A DNA stretch of 64,000 bases from RGIG1902 sp034926865 (GCA_034926865.1 JAYFQP010000013.1:47132-111131), one strand, 5' to 3'. Counted from the first letter of the stretch, positions 34,498 to 43,414 are shown. Numbers and translations are program-made. The notes: generated from the sequence alone by a model not told the origin.

Positions 34498-35550
34498 TTA
34501 AAATATCAACATAAACAGCTTTGCCATAATAAAACCTATGAATCCGCAGCCGGGGAATGTAAGTATCCAGGTGAGCGCCATTTCATTTACTACCGAGAAA
34601 TTTATTGCCGACAATCTCTTTACAGCACCTACGCCCATTATGGCGGTTGTTTTGGCATGTGTCGTCGAGACCGGGATACCGAACACAGAGCTTATAAGAA
34701 GGCAGATTGAAGCGGCAATATCGGCTGAAAACCCCTGGTATTTCTCGAGCTTGACCATATCCATGCCTACTGACTTGATGATTTTTTTCCCGCCGATGGA
34801 GGTTCCAAGCCCCATTACAGCCGAACACAGCAGCATAAGCCATATCGGCATCATCACACCCTTGGAGGCAGTCTGGCCGTTTATAAGCATAAGGGCAAGA
34901 AGAATGACCCCCATAAATTTTTGCCCGTCCTGAGCGCCGTGCATAAAGCTCATGGATGCAGCCCCGAAGATCTGAGCATATTTGAAAATGGGTTCGGTGT
35001 GTTTACGCTCGACGCGCCGAAAAATCCTTACAACAATTTTGCAGACAAACCAGCCTAAGCCAAACCCCAGCACTACTGACATGATAAGGCCGTATACTAC
35101 CTTTATCCACTCGGCGCCATTAACTCCGCCAAGGCCACCGTGTATCGCAATGGCGCCGCCTGTCAGGCCGGCGATAAGCGCGTGGCTTTCGCTTGTCGGT
35201 ATGCCGAAATACCAGGCAAGGGTTGACCATATGACTATGGCAAAGAGGGCGGCGCTGAGGGCAACTATGGCCTCATGGGTATTTGTGCCGAAGTCTACCA
35301 TCTTTGTAATGGTTTCAGCTACCGTTACATTTACCAGGCTCATGAGAAAGACGCCGAGAAAATTGAAAACAGCCGACATAAGTATCGCTGAGCGGGGTGT
35401 CATACATCGTGTAACAACACATGTGGCTATGGCATTTGGCGCATCTGTCCATCCGTTGACCAGAATTACCCCGAGCGTAAGAACCACGGTTAAGAGCAAA
35501 AGGGGGTTCTGGGACATCTGCGTCCAGAAATAATTAAAAGATAAATCCAT
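34498..35550 (-). CDS. pit: inorganic phosphate transporter, PiT family
   Basis: 350 residues with about ten membrane helices. The two PiT signature repeats are present: NGWTDAPNAIAT near residue 32 and FMHGAQDGQKFMG near 210, with IPTSESHALIAGLTGGA and IPVSTTHAKTTAIMG in the matching positions of each half. Imports phosphate with a cation. RBS GGAGG before the ATG. It heads an operon with the DUF47 gene. A short palindrome, GGCAGA-TCTGCC (35568-35582), lies between the gene and its putative promoter. Confidence 0.94.
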   Translation of the reverse strand: MDLSFNYFWTQMSQNPLLLLTVVLTLGVILVNGWTDAPNAIATCVVTRCMTPRSAILMSAVFNFLGVFLMSLVNVTVAETITKMVDFGTNTHEAIVALSAALFAIVIWSTLAWYFGIPTSESHALIAGLTGGAIAIHGGLGGVNGAEWIKVVYGLIMSVVLGFGLGWFVCKIVVRIFRRVERKHTEPIFKYAQIFGAASMSFMHGAQDGQKFMGVILLALMLINGQTASKGVMMPIWLMLLCSAVMGLGTSIGGKKIIKSVGMDMVKLEKYQGFSADIAASICLLISSVFGIPVSTTHAKTTAIMGVGAVKRLSAINFSVVNEMALTWILTFPGCGFIGFIMAKLFMLIF

Positions 35551-36218
35551 AGATAACCTCCAAATAGGGCAGATATTCTGCCTGATCAGATAAGTAAATT
35601 ATATATAAAAACCGGATAAAGCAAAAGCGAAAACAAATATAATATGTAAAATTTTATGTAATGCAGACACAGGAAAAGCAGAGATAATAGCCAGGGCTTG
35701 TCTGTGTGTAATAAACCCGGATAGCTTTGGCAAGAGAGGAAAAAGCTCGGTTATTCTTTATCCCCGGAAAAATGCGCATTAAAAAACTTATCGCAATAAT
35801 TGCGGTAAGCATAGGTTGATTTATTTGAAAAACTCCGGAAGGCGGAAAGCATTGTGAGCAGGTTCCGCAGACGATAGGTGCCGGAGGTTTTTGATCTTCG
35901 TCTTTTGATGGAAGGAAATAATAAACGGTTGCTTTATTGACGGGGCGAAGTTTGACGTCAAAGAGCAAAAAAATACCGACCGTGGATATGGGCTCACGGC
36001 CGGTATGATAGCCTTGCTGTTTGTCTTAACAATTCCGATTGCACCAATTTTCAAAATCGAAGCGTTTCAATTCAGTTAAGAACGCAAGAGAAAGGCTTCA
36101 AACTTATGACGTTGGTTTTCGGGAACAGCCGTTAATATAACCCTTTAGATTATATTGCATAAACGAAAGATACTCAAGCTTTATTTAAAGCCATACGCAG
36201 AAAATATATTGTTTTTCG
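35551..36218. other. 668-nt intergenic region between PiT and NifX-like genes
   Basis: Contains the 5' region of the PiT gene and the terminator of the ArsR operon (35964-36006). Open frames here (for example 35654-35968, minus) have no RBS or recognisable domain. I see no RNA gene. Confidence 0.5.
35964..36006 (-). terminator. Terminator of the ArsR-ABC-NifX operon
   Basis: ATACCGACCGTG (35973-35984) pairs with CACGGCCGGTAT (35995-36006), one mismatch; read on the minus strand it is followed by TTTTTTT. It lies about 210 nt beyond the last stop. Confidence 0.8.
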
Positions 36219-36638
36219 TCAGTTGTTTTCATGATTTTGACCGGAGCAATCATGCTTTTGGTCCTCATGATCACCGCAGGTACAGTCATGATGCTCTCCG
36301 TGATGTACGCATTCGATCTCGGAGTCATAGCTCAATGTGCCGTTAATCAGGGAGCTTATAGCCTGGTCGGCGTTTCCGGTAGCTCCGCCATAAAGTTTGA
36401 TGCCGGCCTCGGAAAGGGCTCTTTTTGCGCCTACTCCGATTCCCCCGCAGATAAGCGTATCTACTTCGCATTTTTTGAGTATGTCCGCGAGCGCGCCATG
36501 GCCGCTTCCGTTTGTGTTTATTACCGTGGCTATAGTTACCTTGCCATTTTCGATGTCATAAGTTTTAAAACGCTGGGTTTGGCCGAAGTGTTGGAATATG
36601 TTTCCGGTTTCATTTTCGTAAGGTATGGCAATTCTCAT
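36219..36638 (-). CDS. NifX/NifB-C-type dinitrogenase Fe-Mo cofactor family protein with metal-binding tail
   Basis: 139 residues from the ATG at 36638 (AAAGGAG eight nt upstream). MRIAIPYENETGNIFQHFGQTQRF and the late TLICGGIGVGAKRALSEAGIKLY are the classic MTH1175-like fold. The family binds Fe-S or FeMo-co precursors, but most members in non-diazotrophs have unknown roles. Residues from about 109 form a tail very rich in His, Cys, Asp and Glu (HHGEHHDCTCGDHED), suggesting metal binding or storage. Last gene of an ArsR-controlled operon with an ABC exporter. Confidence 0.88.
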   Translation of the reverse strand: MRIAIPYENETGNIFQHFGQTQRFKTYDIENGKVTIATVINTNGSGHGALADILKKCEVDTLICGGIGVGAKRALSEAGIKLYGGATGNADQAISSLINGTLSYDSEIECVHHGEHHDCTCGDHEDQKHDCSGQNHENN

Positions 36639-36670
36639 ATATATACTCCTTTGATTGATAAAAATTAAGT

Positions 36671-37402
36671 TTACAGGATCCATTTTTTGCTGATGCTTTG
36701 GCGGCAGATGATAAACAGCGAGGCAGAAAAGACACCCAGCGCTGTATACGACAGCAGAGGTGGCAGGCTGCTTGTTTTGGTTATCGCTCTGTTTAAAAGA
36801 TCCGTGCCATATGTCAGCGGCAGGCAGTATGAAAGCGGCCTGAAAAATACTGGCAGAGCTGATATTGGCATAAACAGCCCACAGAGGAAAAGCATGGGGA
36901 AGCGGAAGAAGTTAGAAAATGTCTGTGCCTCAAAAACCTCTTTTGCCGAAACGGCAATGAGCAGGCCGAGAAGAGTTGATGTCACTGCTATAAGGAACAC
37001 TGCCACAAGAACGGTGGCCCAGTTTACGCCTGATAGGTCGGCAAAAAATGCCGCAGCCGCCGCGGGGACAAAGGCATTGAACACGCCGAACAGTATAGCT
37101 CCGGTTATTTTGGCAAGAACCATCAGGTCGAGGCTTATGGGGGCTAGAAGAAGCCGCTCAAACGAGCGCCCTTTGCGCTCGAAGGTAATCGTAACAGCCA
37201 ACATAGAGGTAGTGCCAAATAATATGCTCATTGCCATCAGGCCGGGCAGAAATTCTATAACATTGATATCCCCTGCCCTGATATACTGCATGAGAGTCCA
37301 TGACAAGGGAAAGATGATGCCCCAGCTTATGTTTGGCGGTTTAAGATAGTAATTTTGGATATCCTTTTTTAATATGTTCCAGAAGGCAATTCGGCTTTTC
37401 AT
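36671..37402 (-). CDS. ABC-2 type transporter permease
   Basis: 243 residues, six membrane helices, of the ABC-2 export fold. Typical parts are LPGLMAMSILFGTTSMLAVTI, ERKGRSFERLLLAPISL (the coupling-helix region) and RFPMLFLCGLFMPIS. It follows the ATPase gene by 4 nt and precedes the NifX-like gene by 32 nt. With an ArsR regulator upstream, export of a metal-related or toxic compound is possible, but the family also exports drugs and lipids. Confidence 0.9.
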   Translation of the reverse strand: MKSRIAFWNILKKDIQNYYLKPPNISWGIIFPLSWTLMQYIRAGDINVIEFLPGLMAMSILFGTTSMLAVTITFERKGRSFERLLLAPISLDLMVLAKITGAILFGVFNAFVPAAAAAFFADLSGVNWATVLVAVFLIAVTSTLLGLLIAVSAKEVFEAQTFSNFFRFPMLFLCGLFMPISALPVFFRPLSYCLPLTYGTDLLNRAITKTSSLPPLLSYTALGVFSASLFIICRQSISKKWIL

Positions 37403-37406
37403 ATTG

Positions 37407-38363
37407 TTATGCCCCCTTTTCCTTTTTCAGTTTTGATGCTTCAAGCCCCGTGACGTTCACGAACACATCTTCAAGCGACGGCCGAAGTTCTTTTGCCTCA
37501 AATATTTCAACACCCTGTTCATCAAAATACTTCAGCACCGATAATAGCGGCAGGCGGTTTTGCGAGGAGAGCACAAGGGAATGCTCATTTTTTGCCATTA
37601 CACTTGTCACCCCGAAGAGAGATTGTAGATCGGATGAGCAGCGATTAATTGGTTTTTCCGAGGAAATCTCCAGCCGGTGGCCGTGGGAGACGCTTTGCAT
37701 AAGCTCTTCAACACTGCCCTGGGCGGCGATTTTTCCCGATACGATAAAAGCTATGCGGTCACAGATGCGCTCGGCGTCTTCGATATAGTGGGTGGTGAGG
37801 AAAACCGTTGTCCCCTGTTTTTTCAGATTAAGAATCAGCTCTCGTATTTGGCGTGCGCTTTCGATATCCACGCCTGTCGTAGGTTCGTCGAGGAACAGCA
37901 CTTGGGGGGAATGGATTATGCCGGCTGCGATGGTCAGCCTGCGGCGCATGCCTTTTGAGTAAGCCTTAAATGGTCTGGCGCCTACATCGGAAAGCCGAAA
38001 TTGTTCTAAAAGACTTTTTGCACGGGTTTCCCGTTCTTTCTTGGGCATTCCATAAAGGGATGCACAGAAGCAAAGATTGTTAAAACCATCCATTTCCGGG
38101 TAAAGGTTGCTTTCGTCAGGCACAATCCCCATAATGGCCTGAGCCTTCTTTGGCTGATTTATAACATCAATGCCATTGATCGTTATCGTGCCGCCGCTTG
38201 GGCGTGAAAGGCCGATCATCATGTTGATAGTTGATGTTTTGCCCGCGCCGTTCGGCCCTAAAAAGCCGAATATCTCGCCTTTGCGTATCGAGAAATCAAC
38301 TCCGTTTACGGCGTTAAAATCGCCGTAGCTTTTCTTAAGGCTGCTGACGTCTACAATGTCCAT
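37407..38363 (-). CDS. ABC transporter ATP-binding protein (ABC-2 exporter)
   Basis: 318 residues from the ATG at 38363 (AAGGGGTG upstream). Walker A GPNGAGKTS (about 42-50), signature YSKGMRRRL, Walker B VLFLDEPTTGVD, and TTHYIEDAERICDRIAFI. The C-terminal ~80 residues form the DrrA-type regulatory extension (EISSEKPINRCSSDL onward). The start overlaps the arsR-like gene by 29 nt, coupling regulator and exporter. It works with the permease at 36671. Confidence 0.94.
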   Translation of the reverse strand: MDIVDVSSLKKSYGDFNAVNGVDFSIRKGEIFGFLGPNGAGKTSTINMMIGLSRPSGGTITINGIDVINQPKKAQAIMGIVPDESNLYPEMDGFNNLCFCASLYGMPKKERETRAKSLLEQFRLSDVGARPFKAYSKGMRRRLTIAAGIIHSPQVLFLDEPTTGVDIESARQIRELILNLKKQGTTVFLTTHYIEDAERICDRIAFIVSGKIAAQGSVEELMQSVSHGHRLEISSEKPINRCSSDLQSLFGVTSVMAKNEHSLVLSSQNRLPLLSVLKYFDEQGVEIFEAKELRPSLEDVFVNVTGLEASKLKKEKGA

Positions 38364-38748
38364 TTTTGCCGCACCCCTTTTCTGCTTCGCTTGATACCTG
38401 TATTTCCTTGTACCTGCCTTCATGGCAGCCTTTTCGGATATCCTGGTCACAGCCGCCGTCATCGGGGTTGCATGGAATCTGCTTTGTGCCCGCCAACGCG
38501 CTGAAATATTGGGAAAGCTTGATGAGCTCTTCCCGATTGACGTCGTAATGCATGAAATAACCTCTTTTTTCTCCCGATATGATTCCTGCTTCCCTCAGAA
38601 CTTTGAGATGCTGCGAAACAGCAGCGTCTGAAAGGCCAAGCCTCCGAGCAAGAGATCTGACACAGAAACTTCGGCAAAGCAGAAGCTTTACTATGTCAAG
38701 TCGTGTACCATCGGAAATAGCCTTTAACATCTGTTCCTCATTCTTCAT
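38335..38748 (-). CDS. ArsR-family transcriptional regulator with Cys-rich C-terminus
   Basis: 137 residues. Winged helix at 1-75: ISDGTRLDIVKLLL, LARRLGLSDAAVSQHLKVLREAGII and GEKRGYFMHYDVN. A possible metal site is Cys25/Cys29 in LLCRSFC near the DNA-binding domain, and CNPDDGGCDQDIRKGC (about 95-110) adds three more Cys. Two operator-like inverted repeats lie in its promoter, so autoregulation is likely. It heads an operon with an ABC exporter and a metal-binding NifX-like protein, which fits metal or metalloid sensing; the inducer is unknown. Confidence 0.9.
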   Translation of the reverse strand: MKNEEQMLKAISDGTRLDIVKLLLCRSFCVRSLARRLGLSDAAVSQHLKVLREAGIISGEKRGYFMHYDVNREELIKLSQYFSALAGTKQIPCNPDDGGCDQDIRKGCHEGRYKEIQVSSEAEKGCGKNGHCRRQQP

Positions 38749-39168
38749 GATATCCCTCTTTTGATTAAGTTTTTACTTAAATAAAATAGCACAGAAGTCT
38801 GATTAAGTCAATACTGAATCAAAAAATAAGTGTACTATTTATGTTGCTTTCTGATACACAGCTTATTCTCTTTAACAGGGGCACATCAGGTTTGGATTAT
38901 GAGGATTTTGTTTTAAAAAAAGGCATTTAATAAGGGTTGTCCGTTCTTATCAATAAAGAAAAATTGTAAACGCTGCTGATTTTTTGTTAAAAAAATGGTG
39001 CAAAATAATTTAAGGTCTGATATAATTAATAAAATCACTGAAGATACATATTTTTGTGCAAATTTCCCATATTGCGGCATAAAACGCAGCTAAAGGGTAA
39101 TTTGCTATATCATTGCGTGATTAAGAAAAAGGAAAGCACTATTATTTCTGATATAAAGGAGCTATGGA
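38749..39168. other. 420-nt divergent region between the arsR-like gene and ppdK
   Basis: The left half holds the arsR promoter and operators. On the right, TGATATAAT (39018-39026) is an extended -10 for ppdK with no convincing -35. A very AT-rich stretch at 38900-39060 lies between. Confidence 0.55.
38763..38818 (-). promoter_or_regulatory. arsR promoter with two operator-like repeats
   Basis: On the minus strand, -35 TTGACT (38806-38811), 17-nt spacer, -10 TATTTT (38783-38788). A perfect repeat, TTAAGT-TTTT-ACTTAA (38765-38780), follows the -10, and a diverged copy (GATTAAGT-CAAT-ACTGAA, 38801-38818) covers the -35. This arrangement suits repression by the ArsR protein itself. Confidence 0.65.
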
Positions 39169-41796
39169 ATGAAGAAGTTTGTCTATTTGTTTTCTGAAGG
39201 CAACGGAAAAATGAGAGAGCTGCTGGGCGGCAAGGGCGCTAACCTGGCCGAAATGACCAATCTTGGCATGCCAGTACCTCAGGGCTTTACGATTACAACC
39301 GAGGCCTGCACCCAGTATTATGTTGATGGCGAGGCTATCAACGCAGAGATACAGGCAGATATCATGGAGTATATCAATACCCTCGAAGGAATCACCGGCA
39401 AAAAGTTTGGTGATCTTCAGAATCCTCTGCTTGTTTCAGTCCGTTCGGGAGCGAGAGCCTCAATGCCCGGTATGATGGACACTATCCTCAACCTCGGCCT
39501 TAACGATACAGTTGTAGAGGCGTTTGCCGCCAAGACTCAGAATCCCCGTTTTGCCTATGATTCTTACCGCAGGTTCATCCAGATGTATTCCGACGTCGTA
39601 ATGGAAGTCGGCAAGAAATATTTTGAACAGCTTATTGATAAGATGAAGGCTGATCGCGGCGTCACGCTTGACACCCAGCTGACCGCTGAAGACCTTAAAG
39701 AGCTGGCTAATGAGTTCAAGGCCGAATATAAGGCCAAGATCGGAACAGAATTCCCTCAGGATCCCAAAGAGCAACTGATGGGGGCTATCAAAGCCGTTTT
39801 CCGTTCATGGGACAACCCAAGGGCTATTTACTATCGCAGGATGAACGACATTCCCAGCAACTGGGGTACAGCCGTCACCGTGCAGGCGATGGTATTCGGC
39901 AACATGGGTGATACTTCTGGCACAGGCGTTGCCTTTACCCGTAACCCTGCCACTGGAGAAAAGGTCCTTTTCGGCGAGTTTCTTATGAACGCCCAGGGTG
40001 AGGATGTCGTCGCCGGAGTGCGCACTCCTCAGAGCATTCAGCATCTGGCGGATGTCATGCCTCATGCCTACGCCCAGTTTGTAGATATATGCGGCCGTCT
40101 TGAAAAACACTATCGTGATATGCAGGACATGGAGTTCACCATCGAAGACGGTAAGCTTTTCATGCTTCAGACAAGAAACGGCAAGAGAACTGCCGCTGCC
40201 GCTATCAAGATCGCCTGCGACCTCGTTGATGAGGGCATGATAACCAAGGAAGAGGCTGTCGCGATGATCGATGCCAAGAGCCTTGACGCTTTGCTTCATC
40301 CTCAGTTTGACACAGCGGCTCTCAAGAAGGCAATTCCGGTGGCTACAGCTCTCCCCGCTTCCCCCGGCGCTGCCTGCGGAAAGATAGTCTTTACAGCAGA
40401 AGACGCCACTGAGTGGGCCCAGAAGGGCGAGAAGGTCGTTCTTGTACGCCTTGAGACATCCCCTGAGGATATCGAAGGCATGCACCATTCGCAGGGCATC
40501 CTTACTGTTCGCGGAGGCATGACCTCCCACGCTGCCGTTGTAGCTCGCGGCATGGGCACCTGCTGCGTATCAGGCTGCAGTGAGATAGTTATGGACGAAC
40601 ACAATAAGAAGTTTACAGTTGCCGGCAGAACATATACAGAGGGCGAATGGATATCCCTTGACGGTTCCACAGGCAAGATATATGGCGAAGCAATTCCCAC
40701 AGCTAAACCCACCATCAGCGGCGACTTCGGGCGTCTCATGAGCTGGGCTGACAGCATACGCGTTCTCGGCGTGCGTACAAATGCCGACACCCCTGCCGAT
40801 GCCCAGAATGCTTATAATTTTGGCGCTGAAGGTATAGGCCTTTGCCGTACAGAGCATATGTTCTTCGATCCCGATCGCATCTCCTCGATCCGTGAGATGA
40901 TCGTTTCCAAGACTGTCGAGCAGCGTGAGAAGGCTCTTGCCAAGCTTGAGCCCATGCAGCAGAGCGACTTTGAGGGTATCTACGAGGCTATGAAGGGTTA
41001 TCCTGTAACCATTCGTTTCCTTGATCCTCCTCTCCACGAGTTCGTCCCCACAGAGGAAGCCGATATCATTGCCCTTGCCAAGGAAATGAATATTGAGGTA
41101 TCCGAGCTCAAGGCCGTCATCGACGGGCTCCATGAGTTTAACCCCATGATGGGCCACCGCGGCTGCCGTCTCGATGTAACATATCCCGAGATTGCCGTTA
41201 TGCAGACAAGAGCCATCATCAAGGCTGCCATCAATGTCCAGAAGAGGCATTCGGATTGGAATGTCGTGCCTGAGATAATGATCCCTCTGGTAGGCGAGAT
41301 CAAAGAGCTTGAGTATGTTAAGAGCATCGTTACCAAGACTGCTGACGAGCTTATCGTCGCCTCCGGCCTTGATATGCATTATAAGGTTGGCACAATGATC
41401 GAGATCCCACGCGCCGCCATCACCGCTGACGAAATCGCCAAGGAAGCCGAGTTCTTCTCCTTTGGAACAAATGATTTGACCCAGATGACCTTCGGGTTCA
41501 GCCGTGACGACGCCGGTAAGTTCCTCGATTCTTATTATGAGAAGAAGATTTATGAGTTCGATCCTTTTGCCAAGCTCGATCAGGTTGGCGTGGGACGTCT
41601 TGTAGATATGGCCGTAAAGCTTGGCAAGCAGACCCGTCCTGACATCAAACTTGGCATCTGCGGAGAACACGGCGGAGATCCTTCTTCTGTAGAGTTCTTC
41701 CATAAGGTCGGCCTAACTTATGTTTCCTGCTCCCCTTACCGCGTGCCTATCGCAAGGCTTGCAGCAGCACAGGCTCAGATAAAAAATCCCAGATAA
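39169..41796 (+). CDS. ppdK: pyruvate, phosphate dikinase
   Basis: 875 residues, complete, standard family length. Interconverts pyruvate, ATP and phosphate with PEP, AMP and PPi. The N-terminal ATP-grasp domain has LLGGKGANLAEM and SVRSGARASMPGMMDT; the phosphotransfer His454 is in GGMTSHAAVVARGMG; the PEP/pyruvate barrel ends with FGTNDLTQMTFGFSRDD and LGICGEHGGDPSS. In anaerobes it can run in either direction, helping glycolysis with PPi or making PEP. ATG with AAAGGAG upstream, strong terminator downstream; monocistronic. Confidence 0.97.
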   Translation: MKKFVYLFSEGNGKMRELLGGKGANLAEMTNLGMPVPQGFTITTEACTQYYVDGEAINAEIQADIMEYINTLEGITGKKFGDLQNPLLVSVRSGARASMPGMMDTILNLGLNDTVVEAFAAKTQNPRFAYDSYRRFIQMYSDVVMEVGKKYFEQLIDKMKADRGVTLDTQLTAEDLKELANEFKAEYKAKIGTEFPQDPKEQLMGAIKAVFRSWDNPRAIYYRRMNDIPSNWGTAVTVQAMVFGNMGDTSGTGVAFTRNPATGEKVLFGEFLMNAQGEDVVAGVRTPQSIQHLADVMPHAYAQFVDICGRLEKHYRDMQDMEFTIEDGKLFMLQTRNGKRTAAAAIKIACDLVDEGMITKEEAVAMIDAKSLDALLHPQFDTAALKKAIPVATALPASPGAACGKIVFTAEDATEWAQKGEKVVLVRLETSPEDIEGMHHSQGILTVRGGMTSHAAVVARGMGTCCVSGCSEIVMDEHNKKFTVAGRTYTEGEWISLDGSTGKIYGEAIPTAKPTISGDFGRLMSWADSIRVLGVRTNADTPADAQNAYNFGAEGIGLCRTEHMFFDPDRISSIREMIVSKTVEQREKALAKLEPMQQSDFEGIYEAMKGYPVTIRFLDPPLHEFVPTEEADIIALAKEMNIEVSELKAVIDGLHEFNPMMGHRGCRLDVTYPEIAVMQTRAIIKAAINVQKRHSDWNVVPEIMIPLVGEIKELEYVKSIVTKTADELIVASGLDMHYKVGTMIEIPRAAITADEIAKEAEFFSFGTNDLTQMTFGFSRDDAGKFLDSYYEKKIYEFDPFAKLDQVGVGRLVDMAVKLGKQTRPDIKLGICGEHGGDPSSVEFFHKVGLTYVSCSPYRVPIARLAAAQAQIKNPR

Positions 41797-41812
41797 AACG
41801 CATCACAAGTTT

Positions 41813-41852
41813 AGCCAGGGTATTGCATTAGACATGCAATACCCTGGCTTTG
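41813..41852 (+). terminator. ppdK terminator
   Basis: Perfect 16-bp stem AGCCAGGGTATTGCAT (41813-41828) with ATGCAATACCCTGGCT (41834-41849), then TTGCTTT. Confidence 0.9.
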
Positions 41853-41862
41853 CTTTATACGC

Positions 41863-41891
41863 TTGTTGTTTATTTGCAATAATAGTATAAT
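41863..41891 (+). promoter_or_regulatory. Promoter upstream of the DsrE-like remnant
   Basis: -35 TTGTTG (41863-41868), 17-nt spacer, -10 TATAAT (41886-41891), about 190 nt before the 56-codon frame. Confidence 0.5.
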
Positions 41892-42078
41892 TGATGTAAA
41901 TAGTTTTAATAAGCTACACTTATGAAGACAGGTATGTATTAATAAACACAGGGAATAAACTTTGTATTTTTCTTTTTGCCGGAGTTAATGAAGCATTAGA
42001 CGGTTATTATATATGAAGATAAGAAGCGTTATTGTTTGAGCTGAATATGAAAAATTAATAAATGAGGAGCCTAAAAAT

Positions 42079-42249
42079 ATGGATGGAGAAAACACCCTGC
42101 ACATTTTATGGACAAATGCCGACATACACACTTCTCAGCTTTCAGTGCAATACCCTGTTGACGTTCATGTTAAAAGAAATGCAAACGGGGTTCAAAAGCA
42201 CCTGAAAATTTGCAAACGATGCAATATAGGCAATAAATCTACCTCCTGA
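42079..42249 (+). pseudogene. 56-codon frame resembling a shortened DsrE-family gene
   Basis: An ATG at 42079 with GAGGAG nine nt upstream opens a 56-codon frame. The start (TLHILWTNADIHTS) resembles the first strand and loop of DsrE-like proteins, and the end (KHLKICKRCNIGNKS) resembles their Cys-containing CKAC block, with the ~60 residues in between missing. A neighbouring frame over 42143-42200 reads LTFMLKEMQTG, similar to the KEMQEAG helix that would precede the Cys block, suggesting a deletion plus a frameshift. It could alternatively be a genuine small protein; the good RBS keeps that open. Confidence 0.5.
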
Positions 42250-42305
42250 GAGCATATAAGTGTTATTTCTCCCGGAGCTATTCCAGAGTTTATGTACCGC
42301 ATGAC

Positions 42306-42333
42306 TTGACTTTGCGGAATATAGGTATACGAT
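42306..42333 (+). promoter_or_regulatory. Promoter of the L25/Ctc gene
   Basis: -35 TTGACT (42306-42311), 16-nt spacer, -10 TACGAT (42328-42333), 57 nt before the ATG. Confidence 0.45.
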
Positions 42334-42390
42334 TAAAGGAACAAATAATATTAGAATAGATGATGGCGCGAAGCCAAAAGGAGTGTTTTT

Positions 42391-42972
42391 ATGGAAATGA
42401 CAGTTTTAAAGGCCGTTGAAAGAAGCGGAGGCATGAGTAAGGTCAGGAACACAGGGTTTATTCCGGGAGTTCTTAATGGTCCTGGTACAGTTTCAACCTC
42501 CGTACAATTTGAAAAAATAGCGCTGAATAAAATCATTACAAAGCACGGGAGCAACGCTAAAATATGGGTTGAGTTAGGTGATGAAAAAAAGCTTGGGTTC
42601 ATCAAAGAAGTTCAAAGACATCCTGTAGACGGTAATATTATTCATGTCGCAATCCAGCTTGTCTCAAAGGATCAGGAGATCAAAATGAAGCTCATGATTA
42701 ACTTCAGCGGCCAAAGCGATCTGGAACGCCGTTTGCTGAAATTGCAAGTCTATAAAACAGAAATCGAAGTTGCCGGGAAAACTGATGTTATGCCCGAGCT
42801 TGCCGTTGTTGACGTATCAGAAAAGACAGATGGGGAAAATATCACCGCTGTAGATTTTCACCTGCCTTCTGAGATCAAAATACTTGATGCGGAAAATGAA
42901 GTTTATGCCGTTATCAAGGCGGTCAGAGAAGTGCAGGATGTCGAGCCCGAAGAAGATAAACCGGCAAAATAA
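42391..42972 (+). CDS. rplY: ribosomal protein L25/TL5/general stress protein Ctc
   Basis: 193 residues. The N-terminal 5S-rRNA-binding domain begins with KVRNTGFIPGVLNGPG and has the VQRHPVDGNIIHVAIQLV block; the C-terminal beta domain (about 95-180) is the extension found in Ctc proteins, with a charged tail (VEPEEDKPAK). The N-terminal part is more divergent than usual for a housekeeping L25: the usual SRKLRREG is reduced to GGMSKVRNTG. A stress-induced paralogue is therefore possible. RBS AAAAGGAG. Confidence 0.85.
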   Translation: MEMTVLKAVERSGGMSKVRNTGFIPGVLNGPGTVSTSVQFEKIALNKIITKHGSNAKIWVELGDEKKLGFIKEVQRHPVDGNIIHVAIQLVSKDQEIKMKLMINFSGQSDLERRLLKLQVYKTEIEVAGKTDVMPELAVVDVSEKTDGENITAVDFHLPSEIKILDAENEVYAVIKAVREVQDVEPEEDKPAK

Positions 42973-43228
42973 ATATTATGCGCGGATGGGCATCTGTTCT
43001 CCCCTCGGATTCTTGAATGTATAATTAACAGAATCGGCTTTTAATGTTAGCTGACGCCAGGCGCAGATAAAACATCCGAGACAGGCCAAATGTATAGTAT
43101 ATATGGTGCATAGGCTTGCCCTGTGTATATAAGCAGTTATTCGGCGTATTTGAAACGGTGAAATCATTAGGGGTTGCCGCTTGTTCTGTGAAATGCGATT
43201 AGAAGCGCATTTGCGCAGCAGACATTAT

Positions 43229-43286
43229 AAAAGGGTGCTGGCTGTTGAATTCATATTGATTCGACTGTCAGCACCCTTTTTATATT
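43229..43286 (+). terminator. Long terminator hairpin after rplY
   Basis: AAAAGGGTGCTG (43229-43240) pairs perfectly with CAGCACCCTTTT (43269-43280), and the stem extends inward for about ten more pairs with two wobbles and one mismatch. TATATT follows. Confidence 0.82.
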
Positions 43287-43367
43287 AAAAATGCTTTTTT
43301 CATACAAGTAAGCTTAATTATTGCGCATACTAGGTATCGTTTTTAAAAGAGTTGTAAGAGATGAAAT

Positions 43368-43414
43368 ATACTTACTTAACTAAGTATTGATATTTGGAAT
43401 AATATTGCTATAAT
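43368..43414 (+). promoter_or_regulatory. OsmC operon promoter with MarR-type operator
   Basis: -35 TTGATA (43387-43392), 16-nt spacer, -10 TATAAT (43409-43414). A perfect inverted repeat, ATACTTA-CTTAAC-TAAGTAT (43368-43387), abuts and touches the -35. The operon's last gene encodes a MarR regulator, the natural candidate to bind here. Confidence 0.65.

Noticed and set aside
35654..36054. Two overlapping minus-strand frames between PiT and the NifX-like gene
   Set aside because: No RBS, low-quality composition, and they overlap the terminator region of the neighbouring operon.
40570..41703. 377-codon minus-strand frame inside ppdK
   Set aside because: Same reason: antisense shadow of a certain enzyme gene.
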